Assembly (NCBI GenBank): GCA_029243245.1
Contig: JAQWSK010000008.1
Span: forward strand, 1 to 64,000
DNA length: 64,000 nt
Direction: 5' to 3'
Source: Flavobacteriaceae bacterium
GTDB taxonomy: Bacteria; Bacteroidota; Bacteroidia; Flavobacteriales; Flavobacteriaceae
Shown: piece by piece, positions 55,360 through 63,924 of the stretch
Position numbering within the stretch: position 1 is the stretch's first letter
Layout of the letters: every line of letters starts with the position of its first letter
Position numbers and translations under genes: made by a program
Notes under the pieces: generated by a model
Told to the model about the DNA's origin: nothing
The model's database searches: none
What the model saw: the letters and a program-made list of their open reading frames with translations, nothing else

Positions 55360-55370
55360 CATTTCAAATG
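55360..55370. promoter_or_regulatory. Small palindrome upstream of sugar operon
   Basis: CATTTCAAATG is an 11-bp palindrome with a central C, just upstream of the larger inverted repeat. Such short palindromes occur by chance in A+T-rich DNA; I list it because it lies in the presumed control region. Confidence 0.25.
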
Positions 55371-55373
55371 TGT

Positions 55374-55420
55374 ATTGTTTTTCTAAAGTGACTATATTTT
55401 TTTACTTTTAGAAAAACAAT
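55374..55420. repeat. 14-bp perfect inverted repeat before the sugar operon (operator or leader hairpin)
   Basis: The arms ATTGTTTTTCTAAA (55374-55387) and TTTAGAAAAACAAT (55407-55420) are perfect reverse complements separated by 19 nt; two further pairs (GT/AC) extend them past a one-base bulge. The arm centres are 33 bp apart, about three helical turns. The repeat ends 22 bp before the ATG of the plus-strand sugar operon and lies 137 bp from the divergent GMC gene. It may be a two-site operator or an RNA hairpin in the leader. There is no T run after it, so a terminator is unlikely. Confidence 0.6.
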
Positions 55421-55442
55421 CTTCACCTCAAAAATAAAAATA

Positions 55443-56411
55443 ATGAATCGTAAAAAATTTTTATCTAACCTCGCCTTTGCAGGAATTGGAATTAGTTCGT
55501 TAGGAGTTAGTGCTTGCAATAGCTCCAAGAAAAAAGTAATTTCCTCTTCGGCAGCTAAAAAACCTTTTTTTAAATTATCACTAGCTCAATGGTCTATTCA
55601 TAATATGATTAATAATGGTAAGGTCTCACCTTATCATTTTGCTGAACTAGCAAAAAAATGGAATTTTGAAGGTCTGGAATATGTCAATGATTTATATAAA
55701 GATGTCATGGATGCAAGCAACAAAAGTGCTGCTCTGAATCAGTTTATAAAGAAAAATAATCAACTTGCTAAGCAAAATGATTTAAAAAACTTACTAATCA
55801 TGATAGATGGAGAAGGTGATTTGTCTTCAGAAAAGTTAAGTGCTCGATTATTATCTATAGAAAATCATAAACCATGGGTTGAAGCAGCAAGTGAAATGGG
55901 ATGTCACTCAATAAGAGTTAATTTGCATGGCAGTAGTGACAATATTGAAGCATGGAAAAATTCATCTAAGGATAGCCTAAGTATTTTATCAGATTATGCT
56001 TTAAATTATAATATTAATATACTTGTTGAAAATCATGGAGGTTTTTCATCTAATGCGGATTTTTTGATAAGTGTAATAAATGACGTTAATAAAAATAATT
56101 GCGGAACATTACCTGACTTTGGTAATTTTTGTATTTCAAAAAAATGGGGAACTACCTCCGAAGAATGTGACAATGAATACGACAAATATTTAGGTGTTAA
56201 AAAGCTTATGTCAAAAGCATTTGCCGTAAGTGCAAAATCACATGATTTTAACAGTGAAGGAAATGAAAAAAATATTGATTATGAAAGAATGTTAAAGATT
56301 GTTAAAGAAGCCAATTATTCAGGCTACATAGGTGTGGAATATGAAGGGACTCAATTATCTGAAGAAGATGGAACTATAGCAACCCGAGATCTTTTATTAA
56401 AATATGCATAA
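55443..56411 (+). CDS. Xylose-isomerase-like TIM-barrel lipoprotein
   Basis: The 322-residue protein is a sugar phosphate isomerase/epimerase-fold barrel. It starts with a signal of mixed Tat/lipoprotein appearance (MNRKKFLSNLAFAGIGIS, then SACNSS with Cys25 as lipidation site), so it is exported. Metal-site segments are VENHGGFSS (Glu), GTLPDFGNFC (Asp), SAKSHDFN (His) and IGVEYEGTQ (Glu). It is the first gene of the plus-strand sugar operon; MFS follows 22 bp later. A keto-sugar isomerase or lyase role outside the cytoplasm is inferred. Confidence 0.8.
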   Translation: MNRKKFLSNLAFAGIGISSLGVSACNSSKKKVISSSAAKKPFFKLSLAQWSIHNMINNGKVSPYHFAELAKKWNFEGLEYVNDLYKDVMDASNKSAALNQFIKKNNQLAKQNDLKNLLIMIDGEGDLSSEKLSARLLSIENHKPWVEAASEMGCHSIRVNLHGSSDNIEAWKNSSKDSLSILSDYALNYNINILVENHGGFSSNADFLISVINDVNKNNCGTLPDFGNFCISKKWGTTSEECDNEYDKYLGVKKLMSKAFAVSAKSHDFNSEGNEKNIDYERMLKIVKEANYSGYIGVEYEGTQLSEEDGTIATRDLLLKYA

Positions 56412-56433
56412 TATAAATAAATCTTAAATCACT

Positions 56434-57639
56434 ATGAATAAAATTAAATTTCAATTATCATTTATGATGTTCCTCGAGTTTTTTATATGGGGAGGATGGT
56501 TTGTAACAATGGGAACATTCCTTTCACAGTCTTTTAATGCAAGTGGAGCCCAGCTTGCTCAAGCATATGAAACCCAATCTATAGGAGCGATAATAGCTCC
56601 ATTTGTAATAGGATTAATTGCCGATCGGTATTTTTCAGCACAAAAAATTCTTGGTTTTTTACATATAATGGGAGCAATTCTTTTGTACTTAGCAGGGACT
56701 TCTAGTGACTTTATATCATTCTATCCGTTTATTCTACTCTATATGATACTTTATATGCCAACACTAGCTTTGGTTAATTCTGTTGCGTTTCGTCAAATGA
56801 AAGACCCATCTAAGGAGTTTCCTCCTATTCGAGTTTTTGGAACAGTAGGTTGGATAATTGCTGGTTTAATAATTGGATATCTAGGATGGGAATCCCAAGA
56901 ATTATTGACATACACATTCTATATTACTGCATCAGCTTCAGCACTTCTTGGAATTTTTAGTTTTACTCTTCCGGATACTCCTCCTAAAGCAGATAAAGGA
57001 GATTATAGCATCAGAAAAATATTGGGTCTTGATGCTTTATCTCTTTTAAAAGACACTAAATATTTAATTTTTTTTATATCATCTATCTTAATTTGTATTC
57101 CGCTAGCATTTTACTACCAACATGCAAATCAGTTTCTAAATGAAATTGGTATGCCTAGGGCTGCTGCAGTTATGACATTAGGTCAAATTTCTGAAGCGCT
57201 TTTTATACTATTACTACCAATATTTTTAAAACGTTATGGCATTAAAACAACTTTGATTGTAGGAATGCTTGCTTGGGTTGTTAGATATATTCTTTTTGCA
57301 TATGGAGATGTAGGTGAAAATGCTTGGATGCTAATTTTTGGTGTAATTTTACACGGTATTTGTTATGATTTTTTCTTTGTTTCTGGACAAATTTATACTG
57401 ATTATAAAGCTGGTGATCAATTCAAAAGCTCTGCTCAAGGACTAATTACTTTAGCTACTTATGGATTAGGAATGCTTGTAGGATTTAGATTAGCTGGATA
57501 CATTACTGATCAATTTACAAATAGCACTGGACATGATTGGACTCAAATCTGGATTATACCTTCTGGATTTGCTTTTTTTGTGTTATTCTTGTTTATGATT
57601 ACTTTTAAAAATGAAAAAATCAAATTAAACAATGAGTAA
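56434..57639 (+). CDS. MFS transporter, nucleoside/H+ symporter (NupG) type
   Basis: The 401-residue inner-membrane protein has 12 predicted helices. The N terminus QLSFMMFLEFFIWGGWFVTM and the following AYETQSIGAIIAPFVIGLIADR are typical of the NupG/XapB nucleoside-permease branch, which in Bacteroidota often sits in sugar clusters rather than nucleoside ones. It probably imports an oxidised or free sugar made by the periplasmic enzymes. The last 8 bp overlap the following Gfo/Idh/MocA gene. Confidence 0.85.
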   Translation: MNKIKFQLSFMMFLEFFIWGGWFVTMGTFLSQSFNASGAQLAQAYETQSIGAIIAPFVIGLIADRYFSAQKILGFLHIMGAILLYLAGTSSDFISFYPFILLYMILYMPTLALVNSVAFRQMKDPSKEFPPIRVFGTVGWIIAGLIIGYLGWESQELLTYTFYITASASALLGIFSFTLPDTPPKADKGDYSIRKILGLDALSLLKDTKYLIFFISSILICIPLAFYYQHANQFLNEIGMPRAAAVMTLGQISEALFILLLPIFLKRYGIKTTLIVGMLAWVVRYILFAYGDVGENAWMLIFGVILHGICYDFFFVSGQIYTDYKAGDQFKSSAQGLITLATYGLGMLVGFRLAGYITDQFTNSTGHDWTQIWIIPSGFAFFVLFLFMITFKNEKIKLNNE

Positions 57640-58762
57640 AATTCGTTTAGGTATTTTAGGTGGTGGTGGAGATTCACTGATTGGAGTGGTCCATCGTATT
57701 GCTTCTCAAATGTTTGATAAATATCAAATTGTAGGGGGAGTATTTAACCCTATTTGGAAGGAAAATTTAAATTTTGCAAAAAAAATTGATTTGCCTACAA
57801 ATAGAATTTATAAAGATTTTGAAAGCTTAATAGCTGAAGAAGTTAAGTTACCCGCTGATCAAAGAATGCAAGTAATTTCAATTTTGACTCCAAATTTTTT
57901 GCATTATCAGATGGCAAAAAAATTAATTGAAAATGGTTTTAATGTTATATGTGAAAAACCTTTAACAACTAGTTATGATGAGGCTTTAGAGCTGGAATCA
58001 CTTCAAAAAGAAAAAAATTGTGTCTTTGCGGTTACTTACACCTACACAGGATATCCTATGGTTAGACAAATGAAACAAATGATTACTGATGGTGTCCTTG
58101 GAAAAATTCAAAAAGTTGATCTTCAATATTATCAAGGGTGGATTAATCCAATTATTCATGATAGTAACAAAAGAGCTAACACATGGAGATTGAACCCTGA
58201 AAAATCTGGAATAAGTTGTTGCATTGGAGATATTGGGACTCACGCTTTTGATATGTTGGAATATGTTACTGCTCTTAAGGTCTCTAAATTACTCTCTGAT
58301 CTCAATTACTTGTATGAAGATAACCCAATGGATGTTGATGGTACAATATTAGTTAGAATGAATAATGGCAGTAAAGGTGTGATACGAGCAAGTCAGATTG
58401 CAACCGGTGAAGAAAACAACTTTACCGTTGCCATTTACGGCGAAAAAGGTTCATTAAAATGGGGACAAGAAAATCCTAATTACCTTAACTACCTTACCGA
58501 AGACAAACCTTTTCAAATTCTCAAAAGGGGTAACCCATACAACTCTGATTTCGCCCAAGATGGAGTTAAAGTTCCTTCAGGTCATCCGGAAGGAATTTTT
58601 GATGCAATGGGAAATATTTATAAAGGAGTTGCAAAAGCAATTAACAAAGAAAAATCTTATTCTGGAGAGTATCCTAAATTAACTGATGGTGTTAGAGGAA
58701 TGCTCTTTATTGAAAAAGTGATAACTTCAAATGATAAAGGAAATATTTGGGTAGAACTTTAA
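57632..58762 (+). CDS. Gfo/Idh/MocA-family oxidoreductase
   Basis: The 376-residue NAD(P)-dependent sugar dehydrogenase has a Rossmann N domain (RLGILGGGGDSLIGVVHRIA). The EKP motif (VICEKPLTTSYDEALE) supplies the conserved Lys, and CCIGDIGTHAFDMLEY holds the D-x3-H catalytic pair. No signal peptide is present, so it acts in the cytoplasm. Enzymes of this group oxidise or reduce sugar carbons, often C3. It overlaps the MFS gene by 8 bp and precedes a second TIM-barrel gene by 12 bp. Confidence 0.9.
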   Translation: MSKIRLGILGGGGDSLIGVVHRIASQMFDKYQIVGGVFNPIWKENLNFAKKIDLPTNRIYKDFESLIAEEVKLPADQRMQVISILTPNFLHYQMAKKLIENGFNVICEKPLTTSYDEALELESLQKEKNCVFAVTYTYTGYPMVRQMKQMITDGVLGKIQKVDLQYYQGWINPIIHDSNKRANTWRLNPEKSGISCCIGDIGTHAFDMLEYVTALKVSKLLSDLNYLYEDNPMDVDGTILVRMNNGSKGVIRASQIATGEENNFTVAIYGEKGSLKWGQENPNYLNYLTEDKPFQILKRGNPYNSDFAQDGVKVPSGHPEGIFDAMGNIYKGVAKAINKEKSYSGEYPKLTDGVRGMLFIEKVITSNDKGNIWVEL

Positions 58763-58774
58763 ACATATTATAAA

Positions 58775-59827
58775 TTGAAAACAATAAAAGGTCCCGCTAT
58801 TTTTTTAGCACAATTTGTGGATAAAAAGGCTCCTTTCAACTCCTTAGACGGAATGTGTAAATGGGCTGCTGATTTAGGATATAAAGGTATTCAAATCCCT
58901 ACTTGGGAGTCTTTTCTTATCGATCTTGATAAAGCCTCTGAGAGTCAAACTTATTGTGATGAACTAAAAGGTAAAGTCAATAGTTATGGTCTTGAAATAA
59001 CAGAACTGTCTACTCATCTTCAAGGACAACTAGTTGCTGTTCATCAGTCATATGATTTGATGTTTGACAACTTTGCACCAGATAAATATAAAAATAATCC
59101 AAAGGCTCGCACCGAGTGGGCTATTTCTAATGTAAAAAAAGCAGCCACAGCAAGTAGAAGGCTTGGCTTAAAAACACATGCTACATTTTCAGGAGCTTTA
59201 TTATGGCATACCTGGCATCCTTGGCCTCAAAGACCTGATGGTCTTGTAGAAATGGGTTTTTTAGAACTCGCAAAAAGGTGGCTTCCAATATTAAATCACT
59301 TTGACAAGGAAGGGGTAGATGTTTGTTATGAAATCCACCCAGGAGAAGATCTTCATGATGGAGTTACTTTTGAAAGATTCTTAAAAGCTACTAATAATCA
59401 TAAACGTGTAAATATTTTATACGATCCTAGTCATTTTGTTTTACAACAACTTGACTATATAGAATATATTGATCATTATCATAGCTTTATAAAATCTTTT
59501 CATGTAAAAGATTCTGAATTTAGGCCTAATGGAAAAAAAGGAGTGTTTGGAGGCTATGGCGATTGGATTGATAGGGCTGGAAGATATCGCTCACCTGGAG
59601 ATGGACAAATTGATTTTAAACAAATTTTTACTAAATTAACCGAATATGGTTGTGATTTATGGGCTGTAATGGAATGGGAATGTTGTATTAAAAGTCCTGA
59701 ACAAGGAGCTAAAGAAGGAGCTCTATTTATTCAAAACCATATAATTGAAGCAACTGAAAAAACATTTGATGATTTTGCAGGAGGGAAAATTGATAAAAAT
59801 CATCTTAAACAAATTTTAAACTTATAA
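58775..59827 (+). CDS. Sugar phosphate isomerase/epimerase (xylose-isomerase-like), cytoplasmic
   Basis: The 350-residue barrel has the metal ligands in VCYEIHPGEDLHDG (Glu), NILYDPSHFVLQQL (Asp and His), SFHVKDSEF (His) and WAVMEWECC (Glu). No signal peptide is present, unlike the first barrel of the operon. The start is TTG at 58775, as there is no ATG nearby and the N terminus IKGPAIFLAQF fits family members. It probably rearranges the product of the Gfo/Idh/MocA step. DUF1080 follows after 2 bp. Confidence 0.87.
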   Translation: MKTIKGPAIFLAQFVDKKAPFNSLDGMCKWAADLGYKGIQIPTWESFLIDLDKASESQTYCDELKGKVNSYGLEITELSTHLQGQLVAVHQSYDLMFDNFAPDKYKNNPKARTEWAISNVKKAATASRRLGLKTHATFSGALLWHTWHPWPQRPDGLVEMGFLELAKRWLPILNHFDKEGVDVCYEIHPGEDLHDGVTFERFLKATNNHKRVNILYDPSHFVLQQLDYIEYIDHYHSFIKSFHVKDSEFRPNGKKGVFGGYGDWIDRAGRYRSPGDGQIDFKQIFTKLTEYGCDLWAVMEWECCIKSPEQGAKEGALFIQNHIIEATEKTFDDFAGGKIDKNHLKQILNL

Positions 59828-59829
59828 AA

Positions 59830-60582
59830 ATGAAAAATATAATATTACTAACAGGCTTTTTTATTTTGGCTTGTCAGAATCAACCAAAGAAAAAAATAAC
59901 TGACGAATACTCAGTAAAACCTGAATTTAATGAATCAAATTCAGCAAACTGGATTAATCTATTTGATGGCACAACATTTAAAGGTTGGCACCAATTTAAT
60001 AAAACCGAAATGAGTCCAGCATGGTCTATTGAAGAAGGAGCAATGATGTTTAAACCAGATGGTGAAAAATACGGTGGAGGACATAATATTGTGACTGATA
60101 ATGAATATACAAATTTTGAACTTTCTTTAGAATGGAAAATTTCAGAAGGTGGAAATAGTGGGATTTTTTGGGGAGTAAAAGAAGATCCAAAGTATTTTGA
60201 AGCTTATCAGACTGGTCCAGAAGTTCAAGTTTTAGATAATGAAAGACACCCTGATGCGAAAGCTAATCCTAAATACCATCAAGCTGGAGCTCTTTATGAT
60301 CTTGTTCAGCCGAGCCAAGATGTATGTAATCCTGCCGGAACCTGGAACCACGTTGTTCTTATGATAAATCATATTTCAAATAAAGGTAGTATTAAACTAA
60401 ATGACACAGAAATTGCAACGTTTCCAGTTAATGGCGAACCCTGGAAAGAATTAGTTAGTGGTTCTAAATTTGATAATGAAACATTTGTTGACTTTGGTAA
60501 ATTTAAAACTGGAAGAATAGGTCTTCAAGACCATGGTGATGTTGTGTCTTACCGTAATATTAAAATACGTGAGATAGAGTAG
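59830..60582 (+). CDS. DUF1080 / 3-keto-disaccharide hydrolase-like lipoprotein
   Basis: The 250-residue protein has a lipoprotein signal (MKNIILLTGFFILACQ, Cys15) and a single DUF1080 jelly-roll domain. Characteristic segments are WINLFDGTTFKGWHQF, EGGNSGIFWGVKED, YQTGPEVQVLDN and YHQAGALYDLV. DUF1080 proteins have been linked to cleavage of glycosides oxidised at C3, by elimination or hydrolysis. It is the last sugar gene; yicC starts only 4 bp downstream, so the sugar operon probably reads into yicC-gmk-nadD. Confidence 0.87.
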   Translation: MKNIILLTGFFILACQNQPKKKITDEYSVKPEFNESNSANWINLFDGTTFKGWHQFNKTEMSPAWSIEEGAMMFKPDGEKYGGGHNIVTDNEYTNFELSLEWKISEGGNSGIFWGVKEDPKYFEAYQTGPEVQVLDNERHPDAKANPKYHQAGALYDLVQPSQDVCNPAGTWNHVVLMINHISNKGSIKLNDTEIATFPVNGEPWKELVSGSKFDNETFVDFGKFKTGRIGLQDHGDVVSYRNIKIREIE

Positions 60583-60586
60583 AACT

Positions 60587-61444
60587 ATGATAAAATCTAT
60601 GACAGGTTTTGGAAAAGGGGAATCCACTTTCGAAAACAAATCAATTATAGTAGAGGTTAGAACTTTAAATAGCAAAAATCTTGATGTTAATTGTAGAATT
60701 TCTAATAATTATAAAGATTTAGAATCTGAGTTTAGAAAGAAAATTTCTAATTCCCTGAAAAGAGGTAAAATTGATTTTTTTATATACAATAAATCAGTAG
60801 ATGATAAAACTGGATCTAAAATTAATCTTGAAACAGTTGAGGATTATTTTTCACAATTAAAAAAGCTTTCCTTAAATAAAGAATCCGATTTACTGTCAAT
60901 AGCGATGAGGTTGCCTGGAGTAATGAAAACGGAAAAAGAGACATTAAATGATGATGAAAAAAATGAAGTTTTAAAACTTTTTAAAAATGCAATAAAAGAA
61001 GTAATTAGTTTTAGAAATCAAGAAGGGAAAATCATTTTTAAAGATTTTACTAATCGACTTGTAGTTATTGAGGATCATCTAAAAATAATTTCAAAAATTG
61101 ATCAAAATCGAATTCAATCAATAAAAGAAAAGCTTAAAAGCTCATTAAAAGATCTTAAGATAAATATTGACGAAAATAGATTTGAACAAGAGTTAATTTA
61201 TTATGTTGAAAAATATGATATCACCGAGGAGAAGGTTCGTCTAAATAATCATATAAATTACTTTAAAGAAACTTTAAATACTGATGATTCTAATGGTAAA
61301 AAACTCGGGTTTATTTCCCAAGAAATGGGACGTGAAATTAATACTATAGGGTCAAAAGCTAATGATTTTGAACTTCAGAAAATAGTTGTTCAAATGAAAG
61401 ATGAATTGGAAAAAATAAAAGAACAACTTCTAAACGTGTTATAG
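60587..61444 (+). CDS. yicC: YicC-family endoribonuclease-like protein
   Basis: The 285-residue protein has the family start IKSMTGFGKGES and the C-terminal DUF1732 segment NTIGSKANDFELQKIVVQMK. YicC proteins are reported to influence small-RNA stability as endoribonucleases. Charged helices (about 140-245) make up the middle. It begins a compact run with gmk (1-bp overlap, TAGTG) and nadD, a common arrangement in Bacteroidota. It starts only 4 bp after the sugar operon. Confidence 0.93.
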   Translation: MIKSMTGFGKGESTFENKSIIVEVRTLNSKNLDVNCRISNNYKDLESEFRKKISNSLKRGKIDFFIYNKSVDDKTGSKINLETVEDYFSQLKKLSLNKESDLLSIAMRLPGVMKTEKETLNDDEKNEVLKLFKNAIKEVISFRNQEGKIIFKDFTNRLVVIEDHLKIISKIDQNRIQSIKEKLKSSLKDLKINIDENRFEQELIYYVEKYDITEEKVRLNNHINYFKETLNTDDSNGKKLGFISQEMGREINTIGSKANDFELQKIVVQMKDELEKIKEQLLNVL

Positions 61445-62016
61445 TGGAAAATGGTAAAATGATTGTTTTTTCTGCTCCTTCAGGTTCTGGGAAAACAACT
61501 CTTGTAAAGCATTTGTTAAATATTTTTTCAGTTTTGGAGTTTTCAATTTCTGCAACCTCTAGATCTCCTAGAGGAAAAGAAGTTAATGGAAAGGATTACC
61601 ATTTTTTAAATACCGAATCATTTAAAAAAGAAATTAGTAATAATTCTTTTATTGAGTATGAAGAAGTTTATCCCGGAACCTATTATGGTACCCTTAGGTC
61701 TGAAATTGAAAAAATATGGAATAATAATAAAATAGTTGTTTTTGATATTGACGTTATTGGAGGTTTAAACATAAAGGAACAATTTTCTAAAAATACTTTG
61801 ACAATCTTTATTAAACCACCTGACTTTGAAACTCTTGAAAAAAGACTAATCAAAAGGAAAACTGATAATTCAGAAAAAATAAAAATTCGACTTGAAAAAG
61901 CTAAAGAGGAAATGACTTTATGTGATAAATTTGATCACTTAGTAATTAATGATGATTTAGAGATTGCCAAAATAAAAATTAAAAAGATTGTTAGTGAATT
62001 TATATCTAAAAAATGA
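61444..62016 (+). CDS. gmk: Guanylate kinase
   Basis: The 190-residue kinase phosphorylates GMP to GDP with ATP. The P-loop is FSAPSGSGKTTLVKHL. The GMP-binding segment SATSRSPRGKEVNGKDYHFL and YEEVYPGTYYGT are intact. The start is GTG at 61444, sharing one base with the yicC stop; ATG at 61459 would still leave the P-loop intact. Length is near the family norm (about 190-200). Confidence 0.95.
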   Translation: MENGKMIVFSAPSGSGKTTLVKHLLNIFSVLEFSISATSRSPRGKEVNGKDYHFLNTESFKKEISNNSFIEYEEVYPGTYYGTLRSEIEKIWNNNKIVVFDIDVIGGLNIKEQFSKNTLTIFIKPPDFETLEKRLIKRKTDNSEKIKIRLEKAKEEMTLCDKFDHLVINDDLEIAKIKIKKIVSEFISKK

Positions 62017-62597
62017 TGAAAAAAGGTCTTTTTTTTGGTTCTTTTAACCCAATTCATAATGGGCACTTAGAAGTAGCAAATTACTTTATAAACAATAAAC
62101 TTTTAAGTGAAATAACCTTTATTGTTACTCCTCAAAACCCATTTAAATCTAAAAATAAAGATCAGAATTTTGACAAAAAATACAAGGCTGTAGAGTTAGC
62201 AACTATAAACAATCCAAAAATTAAATTATCAGACATTGAATTAAAACTCCCAACCCCCAACTATACTTGTAATACATTAAGATTTTTAAGAACTAAAAAC
62301 CCTGGAAATGAATATGTTTTTTTAATGGGCAGCGACCTATTAATAAATTTTGATAAATGGAAAAATTATCAAAATATTTTAGAAAATCACAATCTATTTA
62401 TATATCCTAGAAAAAATGAAAAATCAATTCCTGAAAAGTTTATAATTCATAATAAAATTGAGTTTTTCAAAGCCCCATTCATCGAAGTTTCAAGTACTTC
62501 TATACGTGAAAAACATAAAAATGGAAAATCTATTAAAGATTTAGTTCCACCGATAGTTCATGACTATTTAATACGTAATAAATTATATGATCTTTAA
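62013..62597 (+). CDS. nadD: Nicotinate-nucleotide adenylyltransferase
   Basis: The 194-residue enzyme makes deamido-NAD from nicotinate mononucleotide and ATP. The nucleotidyltransferase motif GLFFGSFNPIHNGHLEVA holds the HxGH pair, and SSTSIREKHKNG is the second substrate motif (ISSTxIR). VFLMGSDLLINFDKW is also typical. It overlaps gmk by 4 bp (ATGA) and the convergent glycosyltransferase by 4 bp at the 3' end. Confidence 0.95.
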   Translation: MMKKGLFFGSFNPIHNGHLEVANYFINNKLLSEITFIVTPQNPFKSKNKDQNFDKKYKAVELATINNPKIKLSDIELKLPTPNYTCNTLRFLRTKNPGNEYVFLMGSDLLINFDKWKNYQNILENHNLFIYPRKNEKSIPEKFIIHNKIEFFKAPFIEVSSTSIREKHKNGKSIKDLVPPIVHDYLIRNKLYDL

Positions 62598-63892
62598 AGC
62601 CCTTCAATTATTTTAATCAAGCTTTTTGTGTTCTCTTCTCTTGAAAATGGTAAAACAGGACTAAGCTCTGCTTCATAAATTTTTCCTTTTACCCAATTAT
62701 CGTAGATAGTTTTAATAAATGATATAATTAAATCAATTTCAGTTGGCTTTACAGTTAAATTATAACTTTGCTTTGATAATAACTTTGATGCCTCACCTTC
62801 AGAATCTCCAATCATTAGAATTGGATTTCCAGTAGCCATGTACTCAATTAATTTTCCAGAAATCATAGAAGATTTTTTATTCTGATCAAATAAAAAATTT
62901 AGAAGAATATTAGCTTGACACATCAAATCAACTGCTTTTGAATGATCTAAGTAGCCATAGTATTTAAAGTTGGGAATAAGCTCAAATTCTTCTAATATTT
63001 CATCTGAAATTAACCCAGCAAAAACTATTTTAAATTTAATATTAGAATAAAGTTTCTTAAGTTTAATTAATGATTCAATAACTGACTTATAAGGATGGTT
63101 TGATGTTAAAAGCCCTGTGAAAACTATTTTAAAGTCTTCATTAATTTCCTTATTAAAATTGTTAAACAAATCAGCATCAAATCCGTTATATATTTTATAA
63201 AAACGTTTCTTTACCGATATTTTGGATTGCAATTCTTTATGGAAATTCTCTGAAGCTGTAGTTAAAATTGCATCTGCATTTGATAAAACCTTTTTTTCTA
63301 GCAAAGAGTCTTTCTTTTTAGCAAAAGAAAGGCGATAAAATGACTTAAGGTAAAATAAATCTGTCCATGGGTCTCTAAAATCAGCAATCCATTTTGTTTT
63401 TAGTATAGATTTTAACTTTAACCCTATCAAGTGCGTTGAATGTGGTGGGCCTGATGTAATTATTTGATCAATATTATTATCATTTATAATTTTAATAGCC
63501 TTTCTTATAGCAGGTTTTATCCAACTAATTCTTGCATCAGGAATAAAAAGATTACCCCTTATAAAACTGGCAATATAATCTGAAATTCCTTTTTTTGAAA
63601 ACTCACCTTGTGGAACTTTAATTGAACTTTTAAAGCCATTTCTAAACCAAGAATATATTTTAATCCAATTAAAGGCTTTTACATAATGAATAGGTATTCC
63701 TTCAACTTCTTTTAATAATGATTTGTCTATTGATGAAAAAGAAGCTGATTTTACATCAATAGACAATACAATGGGAGAGTATCCAAGTTTTTTTAAATAT
63801 TTTGAAAAATACAACCACCTTTGAACTCCTGATCCTCCTGAAGGTGGCCAGTAATATGTGATTATGAGTATGGGTTTAGCTTTGGACAGCAT
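62594..63892 (-). CDS. Family 4-type glycosyltransferase
   Basis: The 432-residue GT-B enzyme transfers a sugar from a nucleotide donor, probably to a polysaccharide or glycolipid. The N domain begins ITYYWPPSGGSGVQRWLYF, with a glycine-rich acceptor-side loop. The C domain contains FTGLLTSNHPYKSVIESLIK and the EYMATGNPILMIGDSEGE segment typical of the donor site. No membrane helix is clear. Donor and acceptor are unknown. The preceding gene on the same strand is only partly in the window. Confidence 0.87.
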   Translation of the reverse strand: MLSKAKPILIITYYWPPSGGSGVQRWLYFSKYLKKLGYSPIVLSIDVKSASFSSIDKSLLKEVEGIPIHYVKAFNWIKIYSWFRNGFKSSIKVPQGEFSKKGISDYIASFIRGNLFIPDARISWIKPAIRKAIKIINDNNIDQIITSGPPHSTHLIGLKLKSILKTKWIADFRDPWTDLFYLKSFYRLSFAKKKDSLLEKKVLSNADAILTTASENFHKELQSKISVKKRFYKIYNGFDADLFNNFNKEINEDFKIVFTGLLTSNHPYKSVIESLIKLKKLYSNIKFKIVFAGLISDEILEEFELIPNFKYYGYLDHSKAVDLMCQANILLNFLFDQNKKSSMISGKLIEYMATGNPILMIGDSEGEASKLLSKQSYNLTVKPTEIDLIISFIKTIYDNWVKGKIYEAELSPVLPFSREENTKSLIKIIEGL

Positions 63893-63924
63893 AGAGTCTA
63901 ATATAAAAAATATACCTAAAGAAT

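Noticed and set aside
55374-55420. Terminator for the divergent region
   Set aside because: No gene ends here and no T run follows either arm, so an operator or leader structure is preferred.
56434-57639. Nucleoside uptake as the role of the MFS transporter
   Set aside because: The family name suggests nucleosides, but all neighbours are sugar-oxidation genes, so I did not assign that substrate.
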